Below, piece after piece: positions 1 to 8,460 of a stretch of DNA of 64,000 nucleotides (positions are counted from its first letter, which is position 1; the number at the start of each line of letters is the position of its first letter). A program made the translations under genes and the position numbers. Below the pieces are notes generated by a model. That model was not told where the DNA came from. It saw only the letters and a list, made by a program, of their open reading frames with translations, and did no database searches. Origin of the DNA: Poseidonibacter parvus (GTDB lineage Bacteria > Campylobacterota > Campylobacteria > Campylobacterales > Arcobacteraceae); contig NZ_CP019070.1 of assembly GCF_001956695.1 (NCBI RefSeq), positions 372,001 to 436,000 of the forward strand. The letters run 5' to 3'.

Positions 1-155
1 GCATTTTCTACATCATTCCAAAAGTCTTGGTCTGCTTCTAGCTTTATAATTTCTTCAACTCTTGCATTTAAAGTATCTGGTTTTAAGATACTTTTGATGT
101 TATCTAGCTTCGTATTAAGAAGTTTTAAAATTTGCGAATATTCGTATGCGTCCAC
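1..155 (-). CDS. prfB: Peptide chain release factor 2, N-terminal fragment
   Basis: Reading the minus strand from a GTG at 155-153 gives 51 codons that run off the left edge. The fragment starts MDAYEYSQILKLLNTKLDNI and ends near DQDFWNDVENA. The acidic stretch followed by FWND is typical of the RF2 N-terminal helical domain. RF2 releases peptides at UAA and UGA codons. An AGGA lies nine bases before the GTG. Many bacteria have an in-frame UGA and a programmed frameshift near codon 25; here the frame is open through that region, so no such frameshift is visible. The GGQ and SPF motifs lie outside the window. Confidence 0.75.
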   Translation of the reverse strand, partial: MDAYEYSQILKLLNTKLDNIKSILKPDTLNARVEEIIKLEADQDFWNDVEN

Positions 156-185
156 TTATGTTATTCCTGATATTTTATTTGATTA

Positions 186-827
186 CTATTTATTAACTGA
201 ATCTAAATAATCTTTGATTTTTGCTAATTGTGCATTAGTTGTATTTGATGCTATTGGTCTCATAAGTATACTATAACCATATCCATAATCACTACGATTT
301 GTATATTGGCTAATTGCATGTTCCATATCTCCTAAAGCCATATCTTTTAAAGCCATTCCAACATTATATGCAACTTTCTCACCTTTTTCTCCATGACATG
401 ATTGACATTTATTAGTATAAATTTCTTTTCCTGCAATTTTATTTTCTAAAACTCTTTTTATTTCTTTTTCTTTTGCTTCTTGAACTTTTTTGGCTTCCAT
501 TCTTTTTAGAATTCTTTCTTCAAGTTGCGCATCGCTTACGTTTGTATTTGTGTTTACTTGAGCAAAATTTGATTGTGATTGATTTTTTTTGAAGATATAT
601 ATAAAATCATATCCTCCATCTTTTGTAGTGATTTTAATATCGTCTACTTTCCAGCCATTTGCTTTCATGTTATTTACTGTTTGTGAGCTTTTACACTCTC
701 CACCATCAAGTGCTGTGTTTTCGATAGTTGTCATTGAGTTGTGATTTTCTTTAAAACACATAGTTGTTTGTGAGTAAGCTAGTGTGCTTGCTAGTAGTGT
801 AAATGTAATTGAGCTAAGAATTTTCAT
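186..827 (-). CDS. Periplasmic mono-haem c-type cytochrome with extra N-terminal domain
   Basis: A 213-residue protein with a signal peptide at residues 1-19 (cut after LAYS). Residues about 20-80 hold a small domain with two cysteines (MCFKEN and GGECKS) and a repeated tryptophan/aromatic pattern. A charged, probably coiled-coil linker follows at about 97-132, then a class I cytochrome c domain with the haem site CQSCH at 141-145 and a plausible distal Met at about 189 (LMRP). It would be exported and carry one covalently bound haem in the periplasm. AAGGAT sits upstream of the ATG. I do not recognise a specific electron-transfer partner; it lies alone between prfB and the porin gene. Confidence 0.7.
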   Translation of the reverse strand: MKILSSITFTLLASTLAYSQTTMCFKENHNSMTTIENTALDGGECKSSQTVNNMKANGWKVDDIKITTKDGGYDFIYIFKKNQSQSNFAQVNTNTNVSDAQLEERILKRMEAKKVQEAKEKEIKRVLENKIAGKEIYTNKCQSCHGEKGEKVAYNVGMALKDMALGDMEHAISQYTNRSDYGYGYSILMRPIASNTTNAQLAKIKDYLDSVNK

Positions 828-896
828 TTTTATCCTTTTAAATTAAAGGATTAGTCTACCATAAAGTCTCTTGAGATATTTTTAAGATAAAAAAAA

Positions 897-920
897 AGCT
901 AGAAGAGAAATCTTCTAGCT
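897..920 (-). terminator. Rho-independent terminator of the porin gene
   Basis: Stem AGCTAGAAGA (897-906), loop GAAA, stem TCTTCTAGCT (911-920). The A-run at 884-896 becomes a T-run in minus-strand RNA. It lies 33 bases after the porin stop codon, in the right orientation. Confidence 0.85.
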
Positions 921-952
921 TTTTGTAAGTTTAGTAAAAAACAGTCTAAGAA

Positions 953-2080
953 TTAGAATGAATATTTAACTTCAACTCTACCTCTTTGACCATCAGCAGA
1001 ATTATTTACACCATTTGAATCAAATTCAGCATATCTAACATAAGTATTTAAGTTTTTAGATACTTTGTAAGAAATTTGTCCTAATGCTTCGTAAACTTCT
1101 TTACCAGCTAATGAACCAACTTCACCTTCTACATAAGCTGCTCTTAAAGATAATTTTGGAGTTACTGCAACAGAAGCATCAACACCATATATTTCCATGT
1201 CAGATTTGAAAGATGTTCCTAAATTCCATAATAAATACTCAGCAGGTGCTTCTAAACCAGCAGTACTTACTTGAGAATCAATAGAACCAGAACCATTATC
1301 ACCAGTTTTAGCATAAATTAATTTACCAGAAACAATTCCAACATTTCCAGCAACATATGCTTTTAATGTAGATCTGTCATCTCTAAATGCTGCTCCAATA
1401 CCTGTAGCTGCATCTAATTCAGATTCAGTATATTCAACTCCAACTTTTACCATATCAAAGTTAGCATCAGCTTTTAAGTTGTAAGTATCAACAGTATCTG
1501 CTACAGTTGCATATTGACCTAATAATGAAACAGGACCTACGTTACCCATAGCAATTGCAGATAAAACTGAATTAGAATTGTCTAATCTAGTTGAATCTAC
1601 ATTATGGTCAGCAAATGCTGCAGCACCAATAGTTGCAGAACCTAAGTTATATAATGCAACGATACCGTCACCTTGGTTACCATCAGTAATTCTTCCTGGA
1701 ATATTTTGTTGACCAGCGTTAACTGTTAATGCTCCAGCGTTGTAAGAGAAGTAGTAATCTTCAATTTCAACATCAGCTTTAGTATTTGCATCATCAGCAT
1801 CATCATTAGCATTATCAATCTTGAATACAGCAGTTACATTTTCAGTAACAGGTACTTTAACACCAACTTCAATTTCAACATCTGAACCAGTTTCATTGTT
1901 ATCTGCTGTTGGAAGTGTAGCAGTGCTTTCTCCATCAACTTTTTTCTCTTGGAATCTAAATCTAAATTGTCCAGAAACATCAACACCTTTGATTGCTTCT
2001 TCTAATGATGCAGCGTTAACATTTGTTAATCCTGCAACTGCTACTGCAGCTACTAAACTTAATTTTGCGATTTTTTTCAT
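953..2080 (-). CDS. Outer membrane porin, Campylobacterota type
   Basis: A 375-residue protein with a clear signal peptide (residues 1-23, ending VNAA). The mature part is rich in Gly, Asp, Ala and alternating hydrophobic residues, as in a beta-barrel. It ends in a terminal aromatic residue (VKYSF), the signal used for outer membrane insertion. Motifs such as VSGQFRFRFQEK, ITDGNQGDG and NLNTYVRYAEFD fit general Gram-negative porins of the kind found in Arcobacter. It would form a trimeric channel for small solutes. GGAG lies before the ATG, after a leader of roughly 95 bases. Its own promoter and terminator suggest high single-gene expression. Substrate preference cannot be read from the sequence. 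Confidence 0.85.
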   Translation of the reverse strand: MKKIAKLSLVAAVAVAGLTNVNAASLEEAIKGVDVSGQFRFRFQEKKVDGESTATLPTADNNETGSDVEIEVGVKVPVTENVTAVFKIDNANDDADDANTKADVEIEDYYFSYNAGALTVNAGQQNIPGRITDGNQGDGIVALYNLGSATIGAAAFADHNVDSTRLDNSNSVLSAIAMGNVGPVSLLGQYATVADTVDTYNLKADANFDMVKVGVEYTESELDAATGIGAAFRDDRSTLKAYVAGNVGIVSGKLIYAKTGDNGSGSIDSQVSTAGLEAPAEYLLWNLGTSFKSDMEIYGVDASVAVTPKLSLRAAYVEGEVGSLAGKEVYEALGQISYKVSKNLNTYVRYAEFDSNGVNNSADGQRGRVEVKYSF

Positions 2081-2098
2081 GTATTCTCCTAAATTTTC

Positions 2099-2187
2099 GA
2101 AATATATATTTCAGTCTGTCGGAGCGCGCGAACTCATTCAAAATGATTTATTTGAACCTTTTCCGACATCCCGTTATGTGCATTCTA
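2099..2187 (-). promoter_or_regulatory. Porin promoter (-10) and structured 5' leader
   Basis: A candidate -10 TAGAAT is the complement of 2182-2187. Between it and the porin ATG the RNA can form an outer stem (GTCGGA 2118-2123 with TCCGAC 2162-2167), an inner hairpin (TTCAAA 2137-2142 with TTTGAA 2151-2156) and a GC-rich pocket at 2121-2130. That pocket stands out in this AT-rich background. The folding is seen; a regulatory role is inferred. Confidence 0.4.
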
Positions 2188-2306
2188 CACCACTAAATTT
2201 TAAAGTTTTCTTAAAATGCATGATTTTTATGTTAATTAAGGGTTAATTTAAGCTAGGGTTTAGTTAATAGTTTATTAATAGGATATAGGATAAAAATTGT
2301 ATTATT

Positions 2307-2618
2307 TTAGTTTGATACTGAAACAATACAGTTTTTTAGGATGTTTGGTTTAGATATGCTAATAATTAGATTATTTATTTTATACAGTTTGTATAGTTTG
2401 GCTTCTAGGAAGATTATTGCATCTTCTATTAGTAAAAATTTTCTTTTTTTCATTTGTTTTTCAACAAAAGCTGAGATTTCACTGTAATCTATAAAAAAAT
2501 CTTCTTTAAATTCATATTCAAATGATAGGTTTACTATAACTTTTTGCTTTTTTACTCGCTCGAAATCTAGTATTCCTATTATACATTTAAAAGATAAGTC
2601 GTTGATTTCTACTTTCAT
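2307..2618 (-). CDS. folB: Dihydroneopterin aldolase (FolB family)
   Basis: A 103-residue protein of the FolB fold. In folate synthesis, FolB cleaves 7,8-dihydroneopterin to 6-hydroxymethyl-7,8-dihydropterin and glycolaldehyde. The conserved Glu is in GILDFERVKKQ (E20) and the conserved Lys in ISKPN (K90), at the expected places near the two ends. The length is slightly short for the family (about 115-120). The start codon overlaps the plsY stop by four bases, so the two genes are co-transcribed and probably translationally coupled. Divergence from well-known FolB proteins is noticeable, but the motifs and the short alpha/beta pattern fit. Confidence 0.8.
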   Translation of the reverse strand: MKVEINDLSFKCIIGILDFERVKKQKVIVNLSFEYEFKEDFFIDYSEISAFVEKQMKKRKFLLIEDAIIFLEAKLYKLYKINNLIISISKPNILKNCIVSVSN

Positions 2619-3238
2619 ACGACTTTTTTCTCCTCCCCTTTAATTACTCTAATAATATTAGGAATATGTTTGTAGTATATAATGAATGCAATAATATACA
2701 TAGGAATATTAGAACCTACATTTAATCCATCATTTAAAAAACTAGCAACTACAATTACAGCAGTAAGTCCTAGAAGTGAAGATAATGAAGATATTTTAAG
2801 TACTTTTGCACAAATAATCCAAACAACAGCACCTATTATTGTAGGAATAGGAATAAGTGCAATATAAACACCAAGTCCCGTAGCAACTCCTTTTCCACCT
2901 TCAAGTCCTAAGTATATTGAGTAACAATGTCCTAGAACTGATAAAACAGCAATACCCCAAAGTGTAGAATCACTAGCACCCATACTCATAGCTAGAAGTA
3001 AAACAAGTGTACCTTTTAAAGCATCTAGTATAACAGTAGCAGCTCCTAGTTTTTTTGCTAAGCTTGGATTTGTCTCTTTTACAACTCTTAAAACATTTGT
3101 TGCTCCAATTGAACCACTTCCAGCAGCTTTAACATCAACACCTGCAAAAAACTTTGCTAGTATTAGCCCAAAAGGAATAGAACCTATTAAATAAGCACTT
3201 ATGTAAAATAAAATATTTTGGTTTGTAAAGAAATCCAT
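2615..3238 (-). CDS. plsY: Glycerol-3-phosphate acyltransferase PlsY
   Basis: A 207-residue inner membrane protein with about five hydrophobic segments. PlsY uses acyl-phosphate from PlsX to acylate glycerol-3-phosphate, the first step of phospholipid synthesis. Diagnostic motifs are present: GSIPFGLI near residue 19, GSGSIGATNVLR at about 40-51, and GLEGGKGVATGLG at about 110-122. The length is as usual. It is the first gene of a two-gene unit with folB and is transcribed divergently from nadA across about 87 bases. Confidence 0.95.
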   Translation of the reverse strand: MDFFTNQNILFYISAYLIGSIPFGLILAKFFAGVDVKAAGSGSIGATNVLRVVKETNPSLAKKLGAATVILDALKGTLVLLLAMSMGASDSTLWGIAVLSVLGHCYSIYLGLEGGKGVATGLGVYIALIPIPTIIGAVVWIICAKVLKISSLSSLLGLTAVIVVASFLNDGLNVGSNIPMYIIAFIIYYKHIPNIIRVIKGEEKKVV

Positions 3239-3325
3239 TTATTACCTTTTTATATTAATTAAATGGATTATAACAAACATTTTGTTATATTATCATTTAT
3301 AAAAACATTTGTAATAAGGTTTATT

Positions 3326-4315
3326 TTGAATTTAAAAGAAGAGATTATAAAATTAAAAAATGAATTAGATGTAACATTAGTAGCTCACTTTTATCAAAGA
3401 GATGAAGTTTTTGAGTTAGCTGATATTACGGGTGATTCATTAGAACTTGCTAAAAAAGCAAAAGCTACTACTTCAAAGTATATTGTATTTTGTGGTGTTG
3501 GGTTTATGGGTGAAAGTGTTAAAGTAATGAGTCCTGAAAAAACTGTTCTTATGCCAAAAATTGCATGTTGTGCAATGGCTAGAATGATTGATGAGGGTTA
3601 TTATGAAGAAAATTTGGTAAAAATAAATGAAGCAGGAATTGCTAATGAAGATATTTTACCAATTACTTATATAAACTCAAGTGCAGCAGTTAAAGCTAGA
3701 GTAGGAAAAATGGGTGGAATGGTTTGTACTTCATCAAATGCTTATAAAATTATAGAAAAAGGCTTAGAATCTGGGAAGAAAATCTTTTTTGTTCCTGATA
3801 GATGTTTAGGTCAAAACTTTGCTAAATCATTAAATCTAAAATCTGCAATAGTTGGAGATGGAAGTGATTTAAAAGAAGCTGATATTATATGTTATAACGG
3901 TTTTTGTTCTGTTCATCAACAATTTACTGTAGAAGATATTGAATTTTACAGAGAAAAATATCCTGATATTTTAATAGCAGTTCATCCTGAATGTGATCCA
4001 AAAGTTTGTGATGCTTCTGATTTTGTAGGTTCTACTTCACAATTAATAAAATATATTAAAGAGTTACCTGTTGAACAAAAAGTTGCAGTTGGAACTGAGT
4101 TTAATATGGTAAATAGATTAAGAAGTAAAAATACTTATATTTTAAGCTCAACTAAACCTGAGTGTCCAACGATGAATGAAACAACACTTCAAGATGTTTA
4201 CAATACTTTAAAATCAATCAAAGATGAGAACATTATGAAAGAAACAGAAATTTCTGTATCAGAAGAAAATATAAAATACGCAAGACTTGCACTTGAAAGG
4301 ATGTTTGAAATATGA
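3326..4315 (+). CDS. nadA: Quinolinate synthase NadA
   Basis: NadA condenses iminoaspartate (from NadB) with dihydroxyacetone phosphate to quinolinate in NAD synthesis, using a [4Fe-4S] cluster. I chose the TTG at 3326 because TAAGG lies six bases upstream and the protein then begins MNLKEEIIKLK; an in-frame ATG at 3263 would add 21 hydrophobic residues unlike the family. The product has 329 residues. Motifs: AHFYQRDEVFELADITGDSL near the start, IACCAMARM, HPECDPKVCD and STKPECPTMN, which supply the cluster cysteines. The stop overlaps the nadC start (ATGA). Confidence 0.95.
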   Translation: MNLKEEIIKLKNELDVTLVAHFYQRDEVFELADITGDSLELAKKAKATTSKYIVFCGVGFMGESVKVMSPEKTVLMPKIACCAMARMIDEGYYEENLVKINEAGIANEDILPITYINSSAAVKARVGKMGGMVCTSSNAYKIIEKGLESGKKIFFVPDRCLGQNFAKSLNLKSAIVGDGSDLKEADIICYNGFCSVHQQFTVEDIEFYREKYPDILIAVHPECDPKVCDASDFVGSTSQLIKYIKELPVEQKVAVGTEFNMVNRLRSKNTYILSSTKPECPTMNETTLQDVYNTLKSIKDENIMKETEISVSEENIKYARLALERMFEI

Positions 4316-5133
4316 TTAATATAAAGAAGTTTGTAAAAAATGCCATTATTGAAGATAATGGAAGAGGAGATTTATTCTTCGATGTTGCTCCAAAAGGTAG
4401 ATTTACAGCACGAGCTATTTCAAAATCTGATGGAATTATTGCAGGAATTCAATATGCAAAAGTATTAGCAAGAACAGAAAAGTTTGATTGTAAGTTTTTG
4501 AAAAAAGATGGTGATACAATTAAAGCTGGTGAAACAATAGCTGAACTTGAAGGTAAAGCTTCTATTCTTTTATCATCTGAAAGAACTTTTTTAAATATGC
4601 TTCAACATGCATCAGGAATTGCTACTATGGCAAACCAATATGCAAAACTAATGGAAGGTACTGGTGTTGTTTTACTTGATACTAGAAAAACAAGACCACA
4701 ACTTAGAGATTTTGAGAAATATGCATCAAGAGTTGGTGGTGCAATTAACCACAGACTTGGACTTGATGATTGTTTAATGTTAAAAGATACTCACTTAAGA
4801 ACAATTGATAACTTAAAAGAGTTTGTAAAAAAAGCAAGAAAAAGAATCTCTTGGGTTACAAAAATAGAGATTGAGTGTGAAACTTTTGAGCAAGTTCAAG
4901 AAGCTATGGATGCAGGTGCTGATATTATTATGTGTGATAATATGACACCTGAGCAAATAAAAGATGTTGTTAAATTCAGAGATGAAACTTATCCACATAT
5001 TTTACTTGAAGCTAGTGGAAATATTGACCTTAATACAATAAGAGGATATGCACTTTCAGGTGTTGATGCTATTAGTAGTGGTAGTATAATTCATCAAGCT
5101 ACATGGCTTGATTTTTCAATGAAGTTTGACTAA
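4312..5133 (+). CDS. nadC: Nicotinate-nucleotide pyrophosphorylase (quinolinate phosphoribosyltransferase)
   Basis: A 273-residue enzyme that converts quinolinate and PRPP to nicotinate mononucleotide with loss of CO2, the step after NadA. Family motifs: EDNGRGDLFFD near the N terminus, LLDTRKTRPQLR, GGAINHRLGLDDCLMLKDTH, IEIECETFEQ, IMCDNM, LLEASGNI and SGVDAISSGS, all in the normal order of the TIM-barrel phosphoribosyltransferase. It overlaps nadA by four bases, so the two steps are co-expressed. About 60 bases separate it from the next gene, which has its own -10 box. Confidence 0.97.
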   Translation: MINIKKFVKNAIIEDNGRGDLFFDVAPKGRFTARAISKSDGIIAGIQYAKVLARTEKFDCKFLKKDGDTIKAGETIAELEGKASILLSSERTFLNMLQHASGIATMANQYAKLMEGTGVVLLDTRKTRPQLRDFEKYASRVGGAINHRLGLDDCLMLKDTHLRTIDNLKEFVKKARKRISWVTKIEIECETFEQVQEAMDAGADIIMCDNMTPEQIKDVVKFRDETYPHILLEASGNIDLNTIRGYALSGVDAISSGSIIHQATWLDFSMKFD

Positions 5134-5162
5134 TCATTAACTTTTGGTTAGTTTTAATTTCA

Positions 5163-5168
5163 TATAAT
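5163..5168 (+). promoter_or_regulatory. Candidate -10 box for the DHH phosphoesterase operon
   Basis: A TATAAT lies 25 bases before the TTG start at 5194 and after the nadC stop. The AAAGGA ribosome site (5182-5187) sits between them. No clear -35 box is seen, which is common in Campylobacterota. Confidence 0.45.
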
Positions 5169-5193
5169 TACAGTCAAAATTAAAGGATAGGTA

Positions 5194-6180
5194 TTGAAAA
5201 AAGATTTCATAGTAAGTAATAAAATTGATATGTCAGCATATACTCAAGCTTTAAAGCTAATTGAGGAAAGCAGATATATTCTTATAATTACTCACGTAAA
5301 TCCAGATCCTGATACTATCTCTTCAGCTCTTGCACTTTCAAATTTATTTCATGAAAATAAGATAAAACACAAAGTGTTTAATATAAGTTCTGATTTACCA
5401 AATAATTTAAATTTCTTACATAGGTTTGATAAAATTACAGACCAATTGCCAAAGTTTTTTGATTTGGCAATTTCTGTAGATTGTGGAACATATCCAAGGC
5501 TTGGATTTAAATTAGATGAGAATATTCCACTTATTAATTTTGATCATCACAAGTCAAACAATAATTTTGGAACTATAAATATTGTAGACCCAATGAAAAG
5601 CTCAACAGCAGAAATTGTATATGACTTTTTTAAGCATAATGGTTTATATATTACAAAAGAATCAGCAACTGCACTTTATGTAGGAATTTATGATGATTCA
5701 CTAGCTTTTTCACTTAGTAGATGTGATGAATTAACATTTGATAAGGTGAACTTTTTAGTTCAATGTGGAGCAAGTCCTTCTACAATTGCAAATAAACTTT
5801 TAAGAAGAGACTCACTTGCAAAATATAGAATAATACCCAAAGTACTCGATAGCCTAGAATTATTTAAAGAAGGTGAAGTTGCAAGTATTATTGCAAAAAA
5901 AGAGTGGTTTGAAGAAACTGGAGCACACACAAGAGATTGTGAAGATGCCTTAGATATGATAATGAGTATAGCAGTTGTAAGAGTAGCTGCTTATGTAAGA
6001 ATTGTTAATAATAGAGCAAGATTATCTTTAAGATCAAAAGGTAATATTGATGTATCAAAAATAGCAGGACATTTTGGTGGTGGTGGACACTTTAATGCAG
6101 CTGGTTGTAGTATTGATACAGATGATGTAAATGAAGCAAAACAATTAGTTTTAAAGGAAATTTTTGAGTTATACAAATAG
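5194..6180 (+). CDS. DHH/DHHA1-family phosphoesterase (NrnA-like nanoRNase / pAp phosphatase)
   Basis: A 328-residue cytoplasmic protein of the DHH superfamily. NrnA-type members degrade very short RNAs and/or 3'-phosphoadenosine 5'-phosphate using Mn. Visible motifs: THVNPDPD (33-40), VDCG (95-98), the DHH triad in NFDHHK (117-119) and the DHHA1 glycine-rich substrate loop GHFGGGGHFNAAG (292-304). The start is a TTG with AAAGGA seven bases upstream. The next gene starts inside its 3' end. The choice between nanoRNase and pAp phosphatase activity is inferred from family and cannot be settled here. Confidence 0.85.
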   Translation: MKKDFIVSNKIDMSAYTQALKLIEESRYILIITHVNPDPDTISSALALSNLFHENKIKHKVFNISSDLPNNLNFLHRFDKITDQLPKFFDLAISVDCGTYPRLGFKLDENIPLINFDHHKSNNNFGTINIVDPMKSSTAEIVYDFFKHNGLYITKESATALYVGIYDDSLAFSLSRCDELTFDKVNFLVQCGASPSTIANKLLRRDSLAKYRIIPKVLDSLELFKEGEVASIIAKKEWFEETGAHTRDCEDALDMIMSIAVVRVAAYVRIVNNRARLSLRSKGNIDVSKIAGHFGGGGHFNAAGCSIDTDDVNEAKQLVLKEIFELYK

Positions 6181-7549
6181 AAGAAAAAATAATAAAGCGA
6201 AGATGGCATTAGTATATATTATTATTGCAATAATTATAGGATTAGGTGCATTTGTATTTCTATCACCTACTTTTGAAAAAAATAGTCCTAAAATCTCATT
6301 AGAAAATGAAATATTTTGGAATTTAAAATCACCTTTAAAAGTTAATTTTACAGATGACAATGAAATTGCTTCTTATGTTATTACATATTTTGATGATAAT
6401 AATGAAATCAAATTAGATACTAAGAAACTAAATGTTTCAAAAGGTTCAATTGATTTAGATATTATTGCTCCAAAAATTGATTTATCAACTAAAACACAAA
6501 ATGCAATGTTAAAAATTGAAGTTTCAGATACAAGTAAATGGAATTTCTTTATGGGAAATAAAGCTACTAAAGATATTAAAATCAAAGTAGATAAAAAAAG
6601 ACCAATTGCAAATGTATTAAGTAACTCATACTTAATCAATCAAGGTGGAAGTGCTGCTGTTGTTGTTGAAGTTAAAGATGAAAATTTAGAAGATTTTTAT
6701 ATCTCTTTTAATAATGAAGAGAGATTTGAATTATTTCCTTTTTATAAAGATAATTTTTATATAGCAATTATTGCATGGCCAATTGAAATAAAAGAATTTA
6801 AAAGAGTTAATTTAGTTGCTATAGATAAAGCTAGAAATAAAACAGTAACAAAAATACCTTTATATATTAAAGAGTTAAAAGTAAAAATTGATAATTTAAA
6901 GATTTCTGATAGATTTATTGATAAAGTTAGTAAAAATGTACTTACAAAAAGTGGTTTTGATATTCCAAGTAGTCAAGCAGAAACATTTGTTAAAGCTAAC
7001 AAAGATTTAAGAAAAAGAAACGTAGATACAATAAAAAGTGTATCTAGAAATAATATGAATAAAGACAAAGTTACAAAATTTGATATTAAAGCTTTTAAAC
7101 AATTACCATCATCAATGACTTTTGCAGGTTATGGTGAAAGACGACACTATACATATGAAGGTAAAAAAATTGATGAAGCTTGGCATTTAGGTATGGATTG
7201 GGCTAGTGTTAAAAAAGCAAAAATATTTACTACAAATGCTGGAAAAGTTATCTTTAAAGATTATTTAGGAATTTATGGTGATTCAATTATTATTGACCAT
7301 AAATTTGGATTAGGTACTTTATATGCACATACAAGTAGATCAGTTGTAGAAGTAAATGATGAAGTAAAAGCAGGTGCTTATATTGCAAATACAGGATCAA
7401 GTGGGGCTGTATTTGGTGATCATTTACATTTTGGTGTATTGGTTCAAGGAATAGAAGTTAATCCTACAGAATGGCTTAGTAGATATTGGGTTAGAGAAAA
7501 TATTACTAAAGTTATTGATAATGCAAAGAAAGCGATTGAAAGCAAATGA
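6164..7549 (+). CDS. Membrane-anchored M23-family (LytM) peptidase
   Basis: A 461-residue protein with one N-terminal membrane helix (about 14-34), a long periplasmic region of beta-rich sequence, and a C-terminal M23 domain. The Zn site is complete: HLGMD (341-345), YAHT (His about 389) and HLHFG (420-424). M23 enzymes cut peptide cross-bridges in peptidoglycan, and Campylobacterota homologues help set cell shape. The TTG start at 6164 lies within the previous gene, with AAAGGAA just upstream. The stop overlaps lpxC by four bases. Gene order up to rimP matches what I recall for Campylobacter and Helicobacter. The precise bond cut is unknown. Confidence 0.87.
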   Translation: MSYTNRRKNNKAKMALVYIIIAIIIGLGAFVFLSPTFEKNSPKISLENEIFWNLKSPLKVNFTDDNEIASYVITYFDDNNEIKLDTKKLNVSKGSIDLDIIAPKIDLSTKTQNAMLKIEVSDTSKWNFFMGNKATKDIKIKVDKKRPIANVLSNSYLINQGGSAAVVVEVKDENLEDFYISFNNEERFELFPFYKDNFYIAIIAWPIEIKEFKRVNLVAIDKARNKTVTKIPLYIKELKVKIDNLKISDRFIDKVSKNVLTKSGFDIPSSQAETFVKANKDLRKRNVDTIKSVSRNNMNKDKVTKFDIKAFKQLPSSMTFAGYGERRHYTYEGKKIDEAWHLGMDWASVKKAKIFTTNAGKVIFKDYLGIYGDSIIIDHKFGLGTLYAHTSRSVVEVNDEVKAGAYIANTGSSGAVFGDHLHFGVLVQGIEVNPTEWLSRYWVRENITKVIDNAKKAIESK

Positions 7550-8451
7550 AACAAAGAACAATAGCAAAATCAGTTGAAATAGTAGGAATCGGTCTTCACA
7601 AAGGCGTTCCTGTAAAAATGAAACTTGAACCTTTAGAAGAAGATGCTGGAATAATTTTTTATAGAGTTGATGCAGGAATTACAATACCTTTATGTATTGA
7701 AAATGTTGTAGATACAAAAATGGCAACTGTAATTGGAAAAGATGGAATTGTAATTTCTACAATTGAGCATTTATTATCAGCTGTTTATGCTTATGGAATT
7801 GATAACTTACGAGTAGTAATTGACAATGATGAAGTTCCTGTTTTAGATGGAAGTTCTTCTGGTTATTGTATGCTAATTGAAGAAGCTGGTATTAAAGAAT
7901 TAAATAAAAGTAAAAAAGCTATAAAAGTAAAAAAAGAAGTTGAAATTACAACTGAAGATGGGAAAAGAGTTACATTAAAACCATCAAATAGAATTATTTA
8001 TGATTTCCAAATAGCTTTTGATCATCCTTCTATTGGTGAACAAAATTTCCATTTTGATTACTCTATTAATGAATATAAAGAGAATATTTCAAGAGCTAGA
8101 ACTTTTGGTTTTTTACATGAAGTTCAATATTTAAGATCTATTGGCTTAGCTCAAGGTGGATCTATGGAAAATGCTATTGTTTTAGACCAATCAAAAGTTT
8201 TAAATCCTGAAGGTTTAAGATTTGATGATGAGTTTGTAAGACATAAAATACTTGATGCAATTGGTGATATGGCACTATTAGGTTATACAATGGTTGGAGA
8301 GTATGATGCAGTTGCAGGAAGTCATCACTTAAATCATTTATTAACTAAAGAGCTTTATAAAGATGCTTCAAATTATGAAATTATTGATCTAGAAGAAGCA
8401 AGCGAAGAAGCTGAAGTATTTGAATTAGCATATTCAAAAGTAGAAGTATAG
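7546..8451 (+). CDS. lpxC: UDP-3-O-acyl-N-acetylglucosamine deacetylase LpxC
   Basis: A 301-residue zinc hydrolase that makes the first committed step of lipid A synthesis. The metal and catalytic residues are recognisable: His75 in STIEHLLSA, His233 and Asp237 in RHKILDAIGD, and His260 in GSHHLNH. The GSSSGYC loop and the ARTFGF motif are also present. The length matches the family. It starts within the last codons of the M23 peptidase gene, so outer membrane and cell wall functions are coupled in one transcript. Confidence 0.97.
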   Translation: MKQRTIAKSVEIVGIGLHKGVPVKMKLEPLEEDAGIIFYRVDAGITIPLCIENVVDTKMATVIGKDGIVISTIEHLLSAVYAYGIDNLRVVIDNDEVPVLDGSSSGYCMLIEEAGIKELNKSKKAIKVKKEVEITTEDGKRVTLKPSNRIIYDFQIAFDHPSIGEQNFHFDYSINEYKENISRARTFGFLHEVQYLRSIGLAQGGSMENAIVLDQSKVLNPEGLRFDDEFVRHKILDAIGDMALLGYTMVGEYDAVAGSHHLNHLLTKELYKDASNYEIIDLEEASEEAEVFELAYSKVEV

Positions 8452-8460
8452 GAATATTAT

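Noticed and set aside
1-155. Programmed frameshift in prfB
   Set aside because: The first 51 codons are in one open frame with no UGA.
1821-2246. Plus-strand frame of 141 codons opposite the porin start
   Set aside because: It lies antisense to a clear porin N terminus with signal peptide and runs into its leader; composition is that of a shadow frame.
3263-3325. ATG at 3263 as nadA start
   Set aside because: It adds a hydrophobic stretch absent from NadA and has no ribosome site; the TTG at 3326 has one.
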